Assembly (NCBI GenBank): GCA_027014125.1 | Contig: JALWEI010000008.1 | Coordinates: forward strand, 1-49,505 | Direction: 5' to 3' | Source: Acidilobaceae archaeon | Lineage (GTDB): Archaea; Thermoproteota; Thermoprotei_A; Sulfolobales; Acidilobaceae | DNA: 49,505 bases | In this document: positions 15,841 to 24,102 of the stretch, in pieces | How positions within the stretch are numbered: the first letter of the stretch is position 1 | How the letters are laid out: every line of letters begins with the position of its first letter | Program-made: the position numbers and the translations under genes | The notes under the pieces: generated by a model | Told to the model about the DNA's origin: nothing | The model's database searches: none | What the model saw: only the letters and a program-made list of their open reading frames with translations

Positions 15841-17595
15841 GTGCCATTCGCTGAGGTGATAGAGCACGACGTCGTTATAGCAGGGTCCGGGATAGCCGGG
15901 CTAAGGGCGGCGGTTGAGATAAAGAGGAGGTACGGGGACAAGCTCGACGTGGGGATTATCAGCAAGATACACATCATGAGGTCCCACAGCATAAGCGCCG
16001 AGGGCGGCACCGCGGCCGTGCTATACCCCGAGGAGGGGGACAGCTACGCCCTCCACGCATGGGACACGATCAAGGGGAGCGACTTCCTAGCCGACCAGGA
16101 CGCTGTCTGGATATTCGTGAAGCTCATGCCAGAGGAGATAAGGCTCCTCGAGCACTGGGGGCTGCCATGGAGCAGGAGGCCCGACGGGAGGATAGCCACT
16201 AGGGCCTTCGGCGGCCACAGCTTCAAGAGGACAGTGTTCGCGGCGGACAAGACAGGGTTCTACGAGATGCACACCCTCTACAACAAGCTCCTCCAGTACG
16301 ACGGGTGGGAGAGGTACGACGAGTGGTACATAACCAACATTGTGGTGGAGGACGGGGAGTTCAGGGGGCTCTACGCCATAAACCTCAGGGACGGCAACCT
16401 ATACCTCTTCAAGGCCAAGGCGGCGATACTAGCCCTAGGCGGGGCCGGGAGGCTATACAACTTCGCCACCTACGCCCACACCGTAACAGGGGACGGGTGG
16501 GGGATAGCCTACAGGGCCGGGATACCCCTCAAGGACCCCGAATTCTTCCAGTTCCACCCGACAGGGATCATACCCAGCGGCATACTCATAACAGAGGGCG
16601 CCAGGGGCGAGGGCGGCTACCTGATAAACAATAAGGGAGAGAGGTTCATGCTACGCAGCGACTGCGCCCCCACCAAGGGGGAGCTAGCCCCAAGGGACAT
16701 AGTGTCGAGGTGCATCATAAGGGAGATACTAGAGGGTAGGGGCTTCAAGGACGAGGCCTCAGGCCTGGAGTACGTGCTCCTAGACCTCAGGCACCTGGGA
16801 GAGGAGAAGATCAATGACAGGCTCCCAGCGGTGAGGGAGATAGCGATAAGGTACTCAGGCATAGACCCGGTGGAGGAGCCCATACCCGTCAGGCCAGTGG
16901 CACACTACACCATGGGAGGGATAAGGACTGACAGCTACTACAGGGTGCTAGACGAGGAGGGCAAGTGGATCAAGGGCCTCTTCGCGGCAGGAGAGGTCGC
17001 GGCGGCGAGCATACATGGGGCAAACAGGCTGGGCAGCAACAGCACTGCGGAGTGTCTAACCTCGGGCAGGATAGTGGGGATACTAGCCGGTGAGTACGCA
17101 TCAAAGGTGCCAGAGGCCAGGGCGCCTGAGAGGGAGAGGAGCCTGAGAGAGGAGGAGTGGGTCTGGAGCCTGGTAAAGAGGGAGACGGGGGAGCCCACGT
17201 ACACGATAAGAAGCGAGCTAAGGAACACTATGGGCACCTACTTCTACGTGATAAGGGACGGCGCGGGCATGGAGGCAGGGCTAGCCAAGATAGTCGAGCT
17301 GAGGAAGAGGTTCTGGGGCAACGCCTACGTGGAGGATAAGAGCAGCATATACAACACAGACCTCGTAATGGCGCTGGAGACCGCTAACATGCTAGACGCG
17401 GCCCTGCTAAGCGCCAAGGCGGCGCTCGAGAGGAAGGAGAGCAGGGGCGCCCACTACAGGGTAGACTACCCCAAGAGGGACGACGACCAGTGGCTCAAGC
17501 ACACCCTAGCCCTGAGGTATGGAGACAATGACGCCAGGCTACTATACGAGCCCGTCAGGATAACAACCTGGAAGCCCGTGGAGAGGAAGTACTAG
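15841..17595 (+). CDS. sdhA: Succinate dehydrogenase flavoprotein subunit
   Basis: About 584 residues. The FAD-binding GSGIAGLRAA is at about 15-24, and His49 in RSHSISAEGG is the likely covalent FAD attachment site. Further signatures are FQFHPTGI, EGARGEGGYLIN, RPVAHYTMGGI (active-site His and Arg region) and GANRLGSNS. It oxidises succinate to fumarate and passes electrons to the SdhB iron-sulfur chain and then to quinone. A GTG at 15841 has GGTG 6 nt upstream. An in-frame GTG at 15832 would add three residues. First gene of a tight sdhA-sdhC-sdhD-sdhB operon. Fumarate reductase activity cannot be excluded from sequence. Confidence 0.95.
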   Translation: MPFAEVIEHDVVIAGSGIAGLRAAVEIKRRYGDKLDVGIISKIHIMRSHSISAEGGTAAVLYPEEGDSYALHAWDTIKGSDFLADQDAVWIFVKLMPEEIRLLEHWGLPWSRRPDGRIATRAFGGHSFKRTVFAADKTGFYEMHTLYNKLLQYDGWERYDEWYITNIVVEDGEFRGLYAINLRDGNLYLFKAKAAILALGGAGRLYNFATYAHTVTGDGWGIAYRAGIPLKDPEFFQFHPTGIIPSGILITEGARGEGGYLINNKGERFMLRSDCAPTKGELAPRDIVSRCIIREILEGRGFKDEASGLEYVLLDLRHLGEEKINDRLPAVREIAIRYSGIDPVEEPIPVRPVAHYTMGGIRTDSYYRVLDEEGKWIKGLFAAGEVAAASIHGANRLGSNSTAECLTSGRIVGILAGEYASKVPEARAPERERSLREEEWVWSLVKRETGEPTYTIRSELRNTMGTYFYVIRDGAGMEAGLAKIVELRKRFWGNAYVEDKSSIYNTDLVMALETANMLDAALLSAKAALERKESRGAHYRVDYPKRDDDQWLKHTLALRYGDNDARLLYEPVRITTWKPVERKY

Positions 17596-17604
17596 AGGTG
17601 GCGT

Positions 17605-18075
17605 GTGGTGGCTGGAAGGGGAGAGAGGAGGTTCCTCAAGAACATGCCCGGCTGGAGGGCGAGCTTCAACCCCTGGATCCTGAAGCTACCCAACAACCCT
17701 GAGAGGCTGGCGTTCGTTCTCCACAGGGTAACAGGGATACTACTAATACTGATACTATTCCTCCACATAACCGTGACGACCACCCCAGCCACGAGGGGAT
17801 GGGAGTTCTGGGTGGAGGAGATCAGGAAGGCCCAGGGCATAACCCCCGTCACGCTCTACTTCTTCATATTCGCCGGGATCGCGATATTCCACGGCCTCAA
17901 CGGTATAAGGCTGCTCCTCGTCGAGTTCCTCGGCTGCTGCGTTGGGAAGCCGGAGAAGCCCAAGCCGCCGTACATATCAGCCACCCTCAAGGCGCCCCAG
18001 AGGACCCTGCTCTACATCGTGTTCGCGCTCTGGATCATACTCTGGATGATAGCCGGCTACATAATATTCACGTGA
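17605..18075 (+). CDS. sdhC: Succinate dehydrogenase membrane anchor subunit C
   Basis: A 156-residue membrane protein with three hydrophobic helices (about 42-60, 87-110 and 135-155). HRVTG before the first helix (FVLHRVTGILL) and FHGLNGIRLLLVEFLG at the second are the classical heme b and quinone-site signatures of the SdhC/SdhD superfamily. Long basic N terminus (RRFLKNMPGWRASFNPW) faces the cytoplasm. It starts at GTG (17605 or 17608) behind GAGGTG, 9 bp after sdhA. Calling it C rather than D rests on the HRxTG motif. Confidence 0.88.
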   Translation: MVAGRGERRFLKNMPGWRASFNPWILKLPNNPERLAFVLHRVTGILLILILFLHITVTTTPATRGWEFWVEEIRKAQGITPVTLYFFIFAGIAIFHGLNGIRLLLVEFLGCCVGKPEKPKPPYISATLKAPQRTLLYIVFALWIILWMIAGYIIFT

Positions 18076-18090
18076 CCGTGGAGGTGTGTA

Positions 18091-18441
18091 GTGGTGGGGT
18101 ATAGTAGGATCCAGCTGTGGCAATACATAACCGCGATCCTACTCATATTCCTCCTAGCCTGGCACTTCGCCTCCAGGCTACCATTCCTCAGGGGCGTGGA
18201 TAGCTTCGCCGAGACGCTGGCCCCAGACAAGGTCTACGAGGACCTGGGCGGGGCCAGCGGCGTGCTAGCCCTGGCACTGGCATACACAGCACTCTTCCAC
18301 GGCCTCAACGGGCTGCGGGGCATACTGCTAGAGTGGCTAGGCCCATCCAGGAAGCCCCTAGTGAACACTGTGGTCATTATACTCTTCCTCGTATTCGCCG
18401 GCCTCGCCACCTACGGCGTGGTCGGCATAACCAAGCCCTAG
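18091..18441 (+). CDS. sdhD: Succinate dehydrogenase membrane anchor subunit D
   Basis: A 116-residue protein with three hydrophobic helices (about 9-25, 52-72 and 90-110). It carries LFHGLNGLRGILLEWLG, almost the same as the motif in the preceding SdhC, and WHFASRLPF in the first helix region. The shared motif suggests that the two anchors arose by duplication. It begins at GTG 15 bp after sdhC and lies 15 bp before sdhB, within the same operon. Role: anchors the SdhAB dimer and contributes a heme or quinone ligand. Confidence 0.85.
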   Translation: MVGYSRIQLWQYITAILLIFLLAWHFASRLPFLRGVDSFAETLAPDKVYEDLGGASGVLALALAYTALFHGLNGLRGILLEWLGPSRKPLVNTVVIILFLVFAGLATYGVVGITKP

Positions 18442-18456
18442 AATAGGAGGTGGTCG

Positions 18457-19377
18457 ATGGTGGCCCAAGCCCTAAAATCAGCGGCAAAATACCCCCCCAA
18501 GACTGTCAGGGTGAAGATAAAGAGGTACAGCCCCGAGACGGGCAGGGAGTGGTGGCAGGTATACGAGGTGGAGACCTACAGGGGCATGACCGTGCTAGAC
18601 GCGCTACTACAGGTCAAGGAGAAGAGGGACCACACCATAGTGATGAGGTACAGCTGCCGTATGGGCGTGTGCGGCAGCTGCGGCATGATTATAAATGGCA
18701 CCCCGAGGCTCGCATGCCAGACCCAGGTATCCATGGTAGCCAGCGAGGAGAACCCCGAGATCACGGTGGAGCCACTCAAGAACTTCCCCGTAGTCAGGGA
18801 CCTCCTGACAGACTTCACAAGCTTCTTCGAGAAGCACAGAAAGGTCAAGCCATACCTGATAAGGAGGGACACCCAGGAGCAGGAGAACCCGAAGACAGAG
18901 TACAGGATGACGCCCGAGGAGCTACTAGAGATCTACCCATACAGCCTCTGCATCTCCTGCGGCCTCTGCGTCTCAGCATGCCCAGTCTCGGCAAGCGACG
19001 AGGGCTTCCTAGGCCCCCAGGCGCTAGCACAGCTATGGAGGTACACCGCAGACGTCAGGGACGAGGCCTGGAGGGAGAGGCTTGAGATAGCCGACGACGA
19101 GAACGGGGCCCTGAAGTGCCACTTCGCCGCCAGCTGTAGCGCCGTATGCCCCAAGGCGGTGGACCCAGGAGGGGCCATACAGATGCTGAGGAGCGCCCTC
19201 CTCAAGTACAAGCTAGGCCTCTGGAAGAAGAGGAAGATAAGCGAGCCCGTCCCGCCCCTAGAGCCGACAGGGGAGAAGGTGCCCCTACCCCCAGAGGCGC
19301 AGACCCTACCCGGCGTGGACCTCGAGGCGATGGAGAGGGAGCCGGTGGTCATAGACGCCTCGAAGCTACTCGACTAG
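18457..19377 (+). CDS. sdhB: Succinate dehydrogenase iron-sulfur subunit
   Basis: A 306-residue protein with all three clusters of SdhB: the plant-type [2Fe-2S] site SCRMGVCGSCGM...C (about 66-88), a [4Fe-4S] motif CISCGLCVSACP, and the [3Fe-4S]/quinone-proximal motif CHFAASCSAVCPKAVDP. This set fits classical SdhB, not the SdhE (CCG-domain) type found in Sulfolobales. The C-terminal 60 residues, rich in Pro and Glu, extend past the usual end. ATG start with GGAGG upstream. It transfers electrons from FAD to quinone. Its 3' end overlaps the convergent PadR gene by 12 bp. Confidence 0.95.
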   Translation: MVAQALKSAAKYPPKTVRVKIKRYSPETGREWWQVYEVETYRGMTVLDALLQVKEKRDHTIVMRYSCRMGVCGSCGMIINGTPRLACQTQVSMVASEENPEITVEPLKNFPVVRDLLTDFTSFFEKHRKVKPYLIRRDTQEQENPKTEYRMTPEELLEIYPYSLCISCGLCVSACPVSASDEGFLGPQALAQLWRYTADVRDEAWRERLEIADDENGALKCHFAASCSAVCPKAVDPGGAIQMLRSALLKYKLGLWKKRKISEPVPPLEPTGEKVPLPPEAQTLPGVDLEAMEREPVVIDASKLLD

Positions 19378-19839
19378 CCCCCTACACTCTTTCTCCCTAG
19401 CCTTAACCAGCTCCAGGTACTCCCCTATAGCCCTCGCCAGGTGCTCCAGGCCCTCCACCAGCTCCCTCGAGGGGCACGGGCCCCCCTCGCCGCTAGCAGC
19501 CTCCCCTAGCCTCCTCCTAGCCTCCGCCACCAGGCCTAGCATCTTCGCCATGATCCTCTCCGCCACCTCGAGGCTCTGGGCGGCCACCTCTATCCCCCTC
19601 CTGGTCAGCTTGTAGACCTTCTTGGCCCTACCCGACTCTACTATCAGGTCCTCCTCGATTAGCCCCTCCTCCCTCATCTCCCTCAGGAGGGGGTACATGC
19701 TCCCCGGGCTCGCCCTGATCATACCCCCAGTGATCTCCTCAATCCTCTTGGAGAGCTCGTAGCCGTGGCTGGGCTTCACTGCCAGCAGGGTTAGGATGAA
19801 GAAGCGGAGCCTATACCTAAGCGGGTCCCCGGGCTCCAA
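19366..19839 (-). CDS. PadR-family transcriptional regulator
   Basis: A 157-residue protein with the PadR winged helix at about 8-90: FILTLLAVKPSHGYELSKRIEEITGG, then GSMYPLLREMREEGLIEE and a wing ending VYKLTRRGIE. The C-terminal helices (about 90-155) give the dimerising coiled region. PadR proteins usually repress a neighbouring transporter and release DNA on binding toxic compounds. It starts 6 bp after the RND exporter stop and on the same strand, so the two probably form an operon. It overlaps the sdhB end. Confidence 0.9.
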   Translation of the reverse strand: MEPGDPLRYRLRFFILTLLAVKPSHGYELSKRIEEITGGMIRASPGSMYPLLREMREEGLIEEDLIVESGRAKKVYKLTRRGIEVAAQSLEVAERIMAKMLGLVAEARRRLGEAASGEGGPCPSRELVEGLEHLARAIGEYLELVKAREKECRGLVE

Positions 19840-19845
19840 GGCCCC

Positions 19846-22800
19846 TCACCTCCTGGAGGGCCACCAGGCTAGGCGCTGGAGTAGGGCTATAGCTGGCGGT
19901 GTTAGGATGAGCGCAGCATTCAGCCCTGCTGCTAGGACTCCGAGCACTAGGGCAGCACCCATCTGGCTTAGCCCGGGGCTGCTGGCTAGGGTTAGGCCGA
20001 GGTATGCGCCAGCCATTATGGCCGAGAGGCCTAGGACTATCGGTGTGCCCCGTGCTATTGACCATGCTACTGCATCCCTGCTACACTCCCTCATGCACTC
20101 CTCCCTGGCCCTGGCTAGGTAGAAGCTGTTGTAGTCCATTCCCACTCCTAGTATCGCTGTGAAGACTATCACGGGGAGGTACCATATGACCTCGGTTCCC
20201 AGCACGTTCTGGTATAGTAGTACTGTCAGCGAGCTCCCCCACAGGGCTGCTAGGCCTACTGAGAGCACTGCCGCGGCTGCTGTCAGCACCCCTCCATAGG
20301 CTGCTAGCATCGTTAGGAACATTAGGGCTAGCGCTACCGGGTATACCCTGCCGTAGAATACCTGGTTTATCAGCTCCTTGAAGTCCAGGTTCATAGCCGG
20401 CAGGCCACCGACAAGGCTTCCTGGGTCTACCCTGTGCGCGGCCTCCCTGACCTGCTCGGCGCACTTGACCCCCTCGCTGCTGACTGGGTTTATCGCCTCG
20501 ACCGCTTTCACTATACTCGTGTTCCCTAGCCTGACCGCAGTTGCTATGCATTGTAGGCTTGATACCGTGTCGGCAACCTCCTGTGCCTTGGCCGGGCTGG
20601 ATGCAATTATGTATATCGGGTAGAGGGTTCCGGGGTCGTAGTAGGTGTTTATCATCTCGAGCGCCTTCCTGGAGCCCGTGTCTGGGGGCAGGTTTAGGGC
20701 CATGTCGTAGCTGCCCTCGAACCCGGCCGCTACCCATGCTGATAGTAGTGTGATCAGGGCGACAGCCGCCAGGGGGGCTAGGGGCCTCCTCGATATTGCC
20801 TCGCCTAGTGGCAGGAGCCTGTGGCGCCCTTGGGAGTTGGTTGGGTGCTTGGGCCACCAGAACCATTTCTTGGAGCCGACGTAGGCTAGTAGGGCTGGGA
20901 TGAAGGTTATGCTGGCCAGCATTACTGCTAGTATGGTTAGTGGCACGTTTGAGCCTATGCTGGCTATGAAGGGGAAGTCCCTGGCTAGCATCATGCTCCC
21001 GAAGCCTATGCTCGCTGTGAGGGCCCCCGCTATCACTGGCCTCCTAGACCTGGCGTATGCCTCCGCGGCGGCCCTCCTGGGGTCTAGCCCCTCCTGCATG
21101 GCTTCTCTGAACCTCTTGGCCACGTAAGCCGCGTAGTCTACCCCTAGGCCCAGGCCTGTGGTGAACATTATGGTCCTGCTCTGGGTAGTCACGTCTATCA
21201 CGCCCTGCTTGGCTAGTATGAACGCTGCGGCGAGGCTCAGGATGATGCCGAAGCCTATTCCTATGAATGGGAGGAAGACTGCGGCGAGGCTCTCTAGTAC
21301 TAGGGCTAGTATGGCCACGACGAATATCATGCTGAGCCTGTCACTCCTCTCCACGTCCCTCATCGCCGCCTCCCTGATCTCGTACTCCATAACCGCCTGC
21401 CCGCCTAGCGCGGTGTCTACCTTGTACCCTGCGGCCTTTAGGCCCGCCTCTAGTAGGCCCACGGCCTCCCTGGCGTTCTCAACCTTCTCCTCTAGGCCCC
21501 CACCGCTGGGTTCTAGTATTACTATGAACCCTTGTAGCTCCTTCTCTACCATTATCCCCCGGAGCCTCTCTATTATCCCGGGGAACACCTCCTCCAGCTT
21601 GGCTTGCGCCAGCCTCTCCGCCTCCTGGCTTGGGCTCGATTCTCCTGTGTACACCCTTACCGCGGCCTCTGCTATGATCCTTGCCTCCTCCTGGGTGAGG
21701 TTCCCCTTCTCCGCTATGGTTCCTGCTATCAGGTCTACCGCGCCCCGGGCAACCTCGTGGGGCGGCTTGCCTAGGAGTCCTTGGTCCCATAGCTTGTCTA
21801 GCAGCTGGGCCTCGCTCTGGCTTCCTAGCGCGAGCCTCATTATCTTGTACGCCGCCTCCTCTGGGCTGTCGACGCCCTCTAGGCTCCCGCCTAGGGAGCT
21901 TGCTATCAGGGAGGCTGCGACTCCTACTGCTGCTGGGCCTTTAAGGGTGCCGTTGGCTTGTGGGTCCCTCTCTGTCAGTATGCGGGGGAGCGCGTCTAGT
22001 ATGGTCGCGTTTGGTGGTGCCTGCATCCTTAGTATGTCTACTGCTATCTGCGATGCGTCTTGGCTTGTGAAGTTGCCTTCTAGGGCCTTCACAGCTATGA
22101 TTCTTGCCGCCTCTTCTGGTATCCCGACTTCTGTTAGGAAACCTGTCATCGAGTCTAAGAGTACCTCGTCCAGCTTGCTAGGGTTGCACCCGCTCTTCAC
22201 GGTGTTTAGGCCGACCATCCTGGCTAGGGCGGCCCCGTCCTCGGGCATGTCCTCGGTGAGGATCTGGACTGCGTTGAGCGCAGCCAGCTCCCTGGCCTTG
22301 GCGAGTAGGGCCTCTATCCTCTCTAGGAGCAGGTCCTGGCCTATGGTGGGGTTGTTGGCTACTATCATCCTATGGTCGGTATCGTTCGCGACGGCATCTA
22401 TCCACGCCTGCCTTGCGGCCTCTAGTAGAGGTGCCGCTTCCCTTGGTAGCGTGGTTTTTAGTATCCTGTACGCTAGCTCCGCCCCCGCGCTATTATTCCA
22501 GGCACCGGGCCCGCCTATCGATAGTGTGTAGTTGTAGACTAGCGCTACTAGTCTGGGGTCTAGTGGTCCTAGCCTGGACTGGCTGCTGGCTGCGATTACC
22601 GCCGCTATATCACTGCTCGTCAGGTTGCCCCTCTGGTATGCCTGTGTCTGCGTCTCCAGCAGGGCTTCTGCCCTGGTTATGTTGTAGTAGGTGTATGCCA
22701 TGGCTGGCGTTATGTTTAGGCATACTTGTACTATGCCTTGCTGTAGTTGCCTGAGGCCCGGCGTCGAGCCCTGGATGTTGATGCCTAGGCTGTGTATGGT

Positions 22801-23310
22801 CGTGTAGAGCCCGTCTGCCGCTTCTACTAGGCTCGCGGTCATGTTTACCTTCTCTAGGGTGTCGTTGTAGGCTTTGGATAGCTGGGTTATTCCTTGTAGT
22901 GCCGCTATGCTGCCTTGGACTGCCTGTAGCATTCCCTCTCTGATCCTCTCTTCTGCCTGTGCTACTATGTCTATCCACGTGTAGCTGCTTGCTGGGGATG
23001 CGTTCTTGTAGTCGTTCAGGTACCAGTCCCGTATCTTCCTGTATGTATCTAGGCTTACGGGGACTCCGTGTATCACTGCCATGTAGTCCGGGCTCCCCCC
23101 TGCCGCTTCCCCCGTTTTGGGTAGCTCCTCTGCCAGCTTCTCCATGGCCCTTACGCTCTCAGCTGTCGGTGGGAGGAAGTCGCGTTGGCTGGTCTCGACG
23201 ACCTCGTCTATCCTTGCAGCGTATGAAGCCGCTACCATGACTACTATTATCCATGCAGCCAGTATTATCCAGGGCCTCTCCTCTAACACCCTCCTCAATG
23301 CATCTCCCAC
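19846..23310 (-). CDS. RND superfamily (MMPL-type) exporter
   Basis: A 1154-residue protein. One membrane helix near 14-32 is followed by a very large soluble domain (about 35-640, with helical repeats rich in Ala, Asp and Gln), a bundle of helices (about 645-860), a short second soluble domain and a last bundle (about 985-1150). Signature segments are GLGLGVDYAAYVAKRFREAM with the following RRPVIAGALTASIGFGSMM, and GVGMDYNSFYLARAREECM. The Asp residues in the VDY and MDY motifs are the proton-relay type. The first extracellular domain is far larger than the second, which is unusual for the family. It is paired with a PadR regulator. Substrate is unknown. Lipids or drugs are usual. Confidence 0.88.
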   Translation of the reverse strand: MGDALRRVLEERPWIILAAWIIVVMVAASYAARIDEVVETSQRDFLPPTAESVRAMEKLAEELPKTGEAAGGSPDYMAVIHGVPVSLDTYRKIRDWYLNDYKNASPASSYTWIDIVAQAEERIREGMLQAVQGSIAALQGITQLSKAYNDTLEKVNMTASLVEAADGLYTTIHSLGINIQGSTPGLRQLQQGIVQVCLNITPAMAYTYYNITRAEALLETQTQAYQRGNLTSSDIAAVIAASSQSRLGPLDPRLVALVYNYTLSIGGPGAWNNSAGAELAYRILKTTLPREAAPLLEAARQAWIDAVANDTDHRMIVANNPTIGQDLLLERIEALLAKARELAALNAVQILTEDMPEDGAALARMVGLNTVKSGCNPSKLDEVLLDSMTGFLTEVGIPEEAARIIAVKALEGNFTSQDASQIAVDILRMQAPPNATILDALPRILTERDPQANGTLKGPAAVGVAASLIASSLGGSLEGVDSPEEAAYKIMRLALGSQSEAQLLDKLWDQGLLGKPPHEVARGAVDLIAGTIAEKGNLTQEEARIIAEAAVRVYTGESSPSQEAERLAQAKLEEVFPGIIERLRGIMVEKELQGFIVILEPSGGGLEEKVENAREAVGLLEAGLKAAGYKVDTALGGQAVMEYEIREAAMRDVERSDRLSMIFVVAILALVLESLAAVFLPFIGIGFGIILSLAAAFILAKQGVIDVTTQSRTIMFTTGLGLGVDYAAYVAKRFREAMQEGLDPRRAAAEAYARSRRPVIAGALTASIGFGSMMLARDFPFIASIGSNVPLTILAVMLASITFIPALLAYVGSKKWFWWPKHPTNSQGRHRLLPLGEAISRRPLAPLAAVALITLLSAWVAAGFEGSYDMALNLPPDTGSRKALEMINTYYDPGTLYPIYIIASSPAKAQEVADTVSSLQCIATAVRLGNTSIVKAVEAINPVSSEGVKCAEQVREAAHRVDPGSLVGGLPAMNLDFKELINQVFYGRVYPVALALMFLTMLAAYGGVLTAAAAVLSVGLAALWGSSLTVLLYQNVLGTEVIWYLPVIVFTAILGVGMDYNSFYLARAREECMRECSRDAVAWSIARGTPIVLGLSAIMAGAYLGLTLASSPGLSQMGAALVLGVLAAGLNAALILTPPAIALLQRLAWWPSRR

Positions 23311-23384
23311 CGATATACACCGGTTGTAGACATATTTCGGTTTTTAAAATATTCGGTACGGCTAGCATATAACCCCTATCCCGG

Positions 23385-23401
23385 CTGGATACTGTATCCA
23401 G
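23385..23401. promoter_or_regulatory. 17-bp perfect palindrome between exporter and deoC
   Basis: CTGGATAC T GTATCCAG lies in the divergent intergenic region, 11 bp before the proposed deoC CTG start and about 75 bp from the exporter start. TATA-like A/T runs (23341-23353) flank it. A dimeric regulator site is likely. The nearby PadR protein is a candidate binder, though the sequence differs from the usual ATGT-N8-ACAT type. Confidence 0.5.
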
Positions 23402-23412
23402 GGTGCACCAGG

Positions 23413-24102
23413 CTGAGGGGGATAATAGAGGCAGTATCGAGAACAAGCCCCGAGGACCTCGCCAGGATGATAGACTCGACCCTGCTCAAACCCACAGCCA
23501 AGGCCAGGGACGCCCTGGAGCTAGTCAGGGAGGCCGCCTCCCTGGGGTTCCACTGCGCCATGCTACCCCCAACACTGGTCGGGCACGTGAGGAGGGAGGC
23601 CGAGGAGCTGGGGGTCAGGCTTTGCAGCGTAGCCGGGTTCCCCAGCGGCATGCACCCCCTGAGGGTTAAGATCGCGGAGCTCGAGCACCTAGCCTCCCTG
23701 GGCGTCGAGGAGGTTGACATAGTACCCAGCCTAGCCACAGGGGAGGACATCGAGGCCCTAGTCAAGGTGGCTAGGGAGGCCGGGGTGAGGGTGGTCAAGG
23801 TGATAGTGGAGGCCCCACTCCAGGGCGATGACAGCCTAGAGAGGCTGGTAGAGGCCTCCTACAGGGCTGGGGCTGACTACGTGAAGACCAGCACCGGTGT
23901 CTACAGTAAAGGGGGAGACTATGAGACAGTCCGCAGGCTACATAGGATAGCCGGGCCCCGGGGTCTCAAAGTCAAGGCTGCTGGTGGCATAAGAGACGGG
24001 CTCCAGGCGATACTGGCTATAACAGCCGGGGCCTCGAGGATAGGAACCAGCAGCGGGGCCAGGGTGCTCAGGAGCTACAGGGAGCTGGTGGGCCAGGCTT
24101 GA
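23413..24102 (+). CDS. deoC: Deoxyribose-phosphate aldolase
   Basis: A class I DeoC aldolase that interconverts 2-deoxyribose 5-phosphate with acetaldehyde and glyceraldehyde 3-phosphate. Visible motifs are IDSTLLKP (normally IDHTLLKP), VDIVPSLATG, VKVIVEAP and DYVKTSTG, where the Lys forms the Schiff base, plus KAAGGIRD. The first ATG (23467) would start directly at MIDSTLLKP and cut off the N-terminal helix present in homologues. The open frame extends upstream without ATG, GTG or TTG. A CTG at 23413 with GGTG 7 nt before it gives an 18-residue natural N terminus (LRGIIEAVSRTSPEDLAR), so I infer a CTG start. It overlaps the next gene by TTGA. Confidence 0.88.
   Translation: MRGIIEAVSRTSPEDLARMIDSTLLKPTAKARDALELVREAASLGFHCAMLPPTLVGHVRREAEELGVRLCSVAGFPSGMHPLRVKIAELEHLASLGVEEVDIVPSLATGEDIEALVKVAREAGVRVVKVIVEAPLQGDDSLERLVEASYRAGADYVKTSTGVYSKGGDYETVRRLHRIAGPRGLKVKAAGGIRDGLQAILAITAGASRIGTSSGARVLRSYRELVGQA

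Noticed and set aside
16305-16634. 109-residue ORF inside sdhA
   Set aside because: Out-of-frame shadow rich in Arg, Gly and His, typical of alternative frames in GC-rich genes.
18450-19085. 211-residue ORF overlapping sdhB
   Set aside because: Runs in another frame over a gene with three intact iron-sulfur motifs. Its translation is low-complexity.
21158-22531. 457-residue plus-strand ORF opposite the RND exporter
   Set aside because: Long but antisense to a clear membrane transporter, with Ser/Ala/Leu-biased composition and no recognisable domain.
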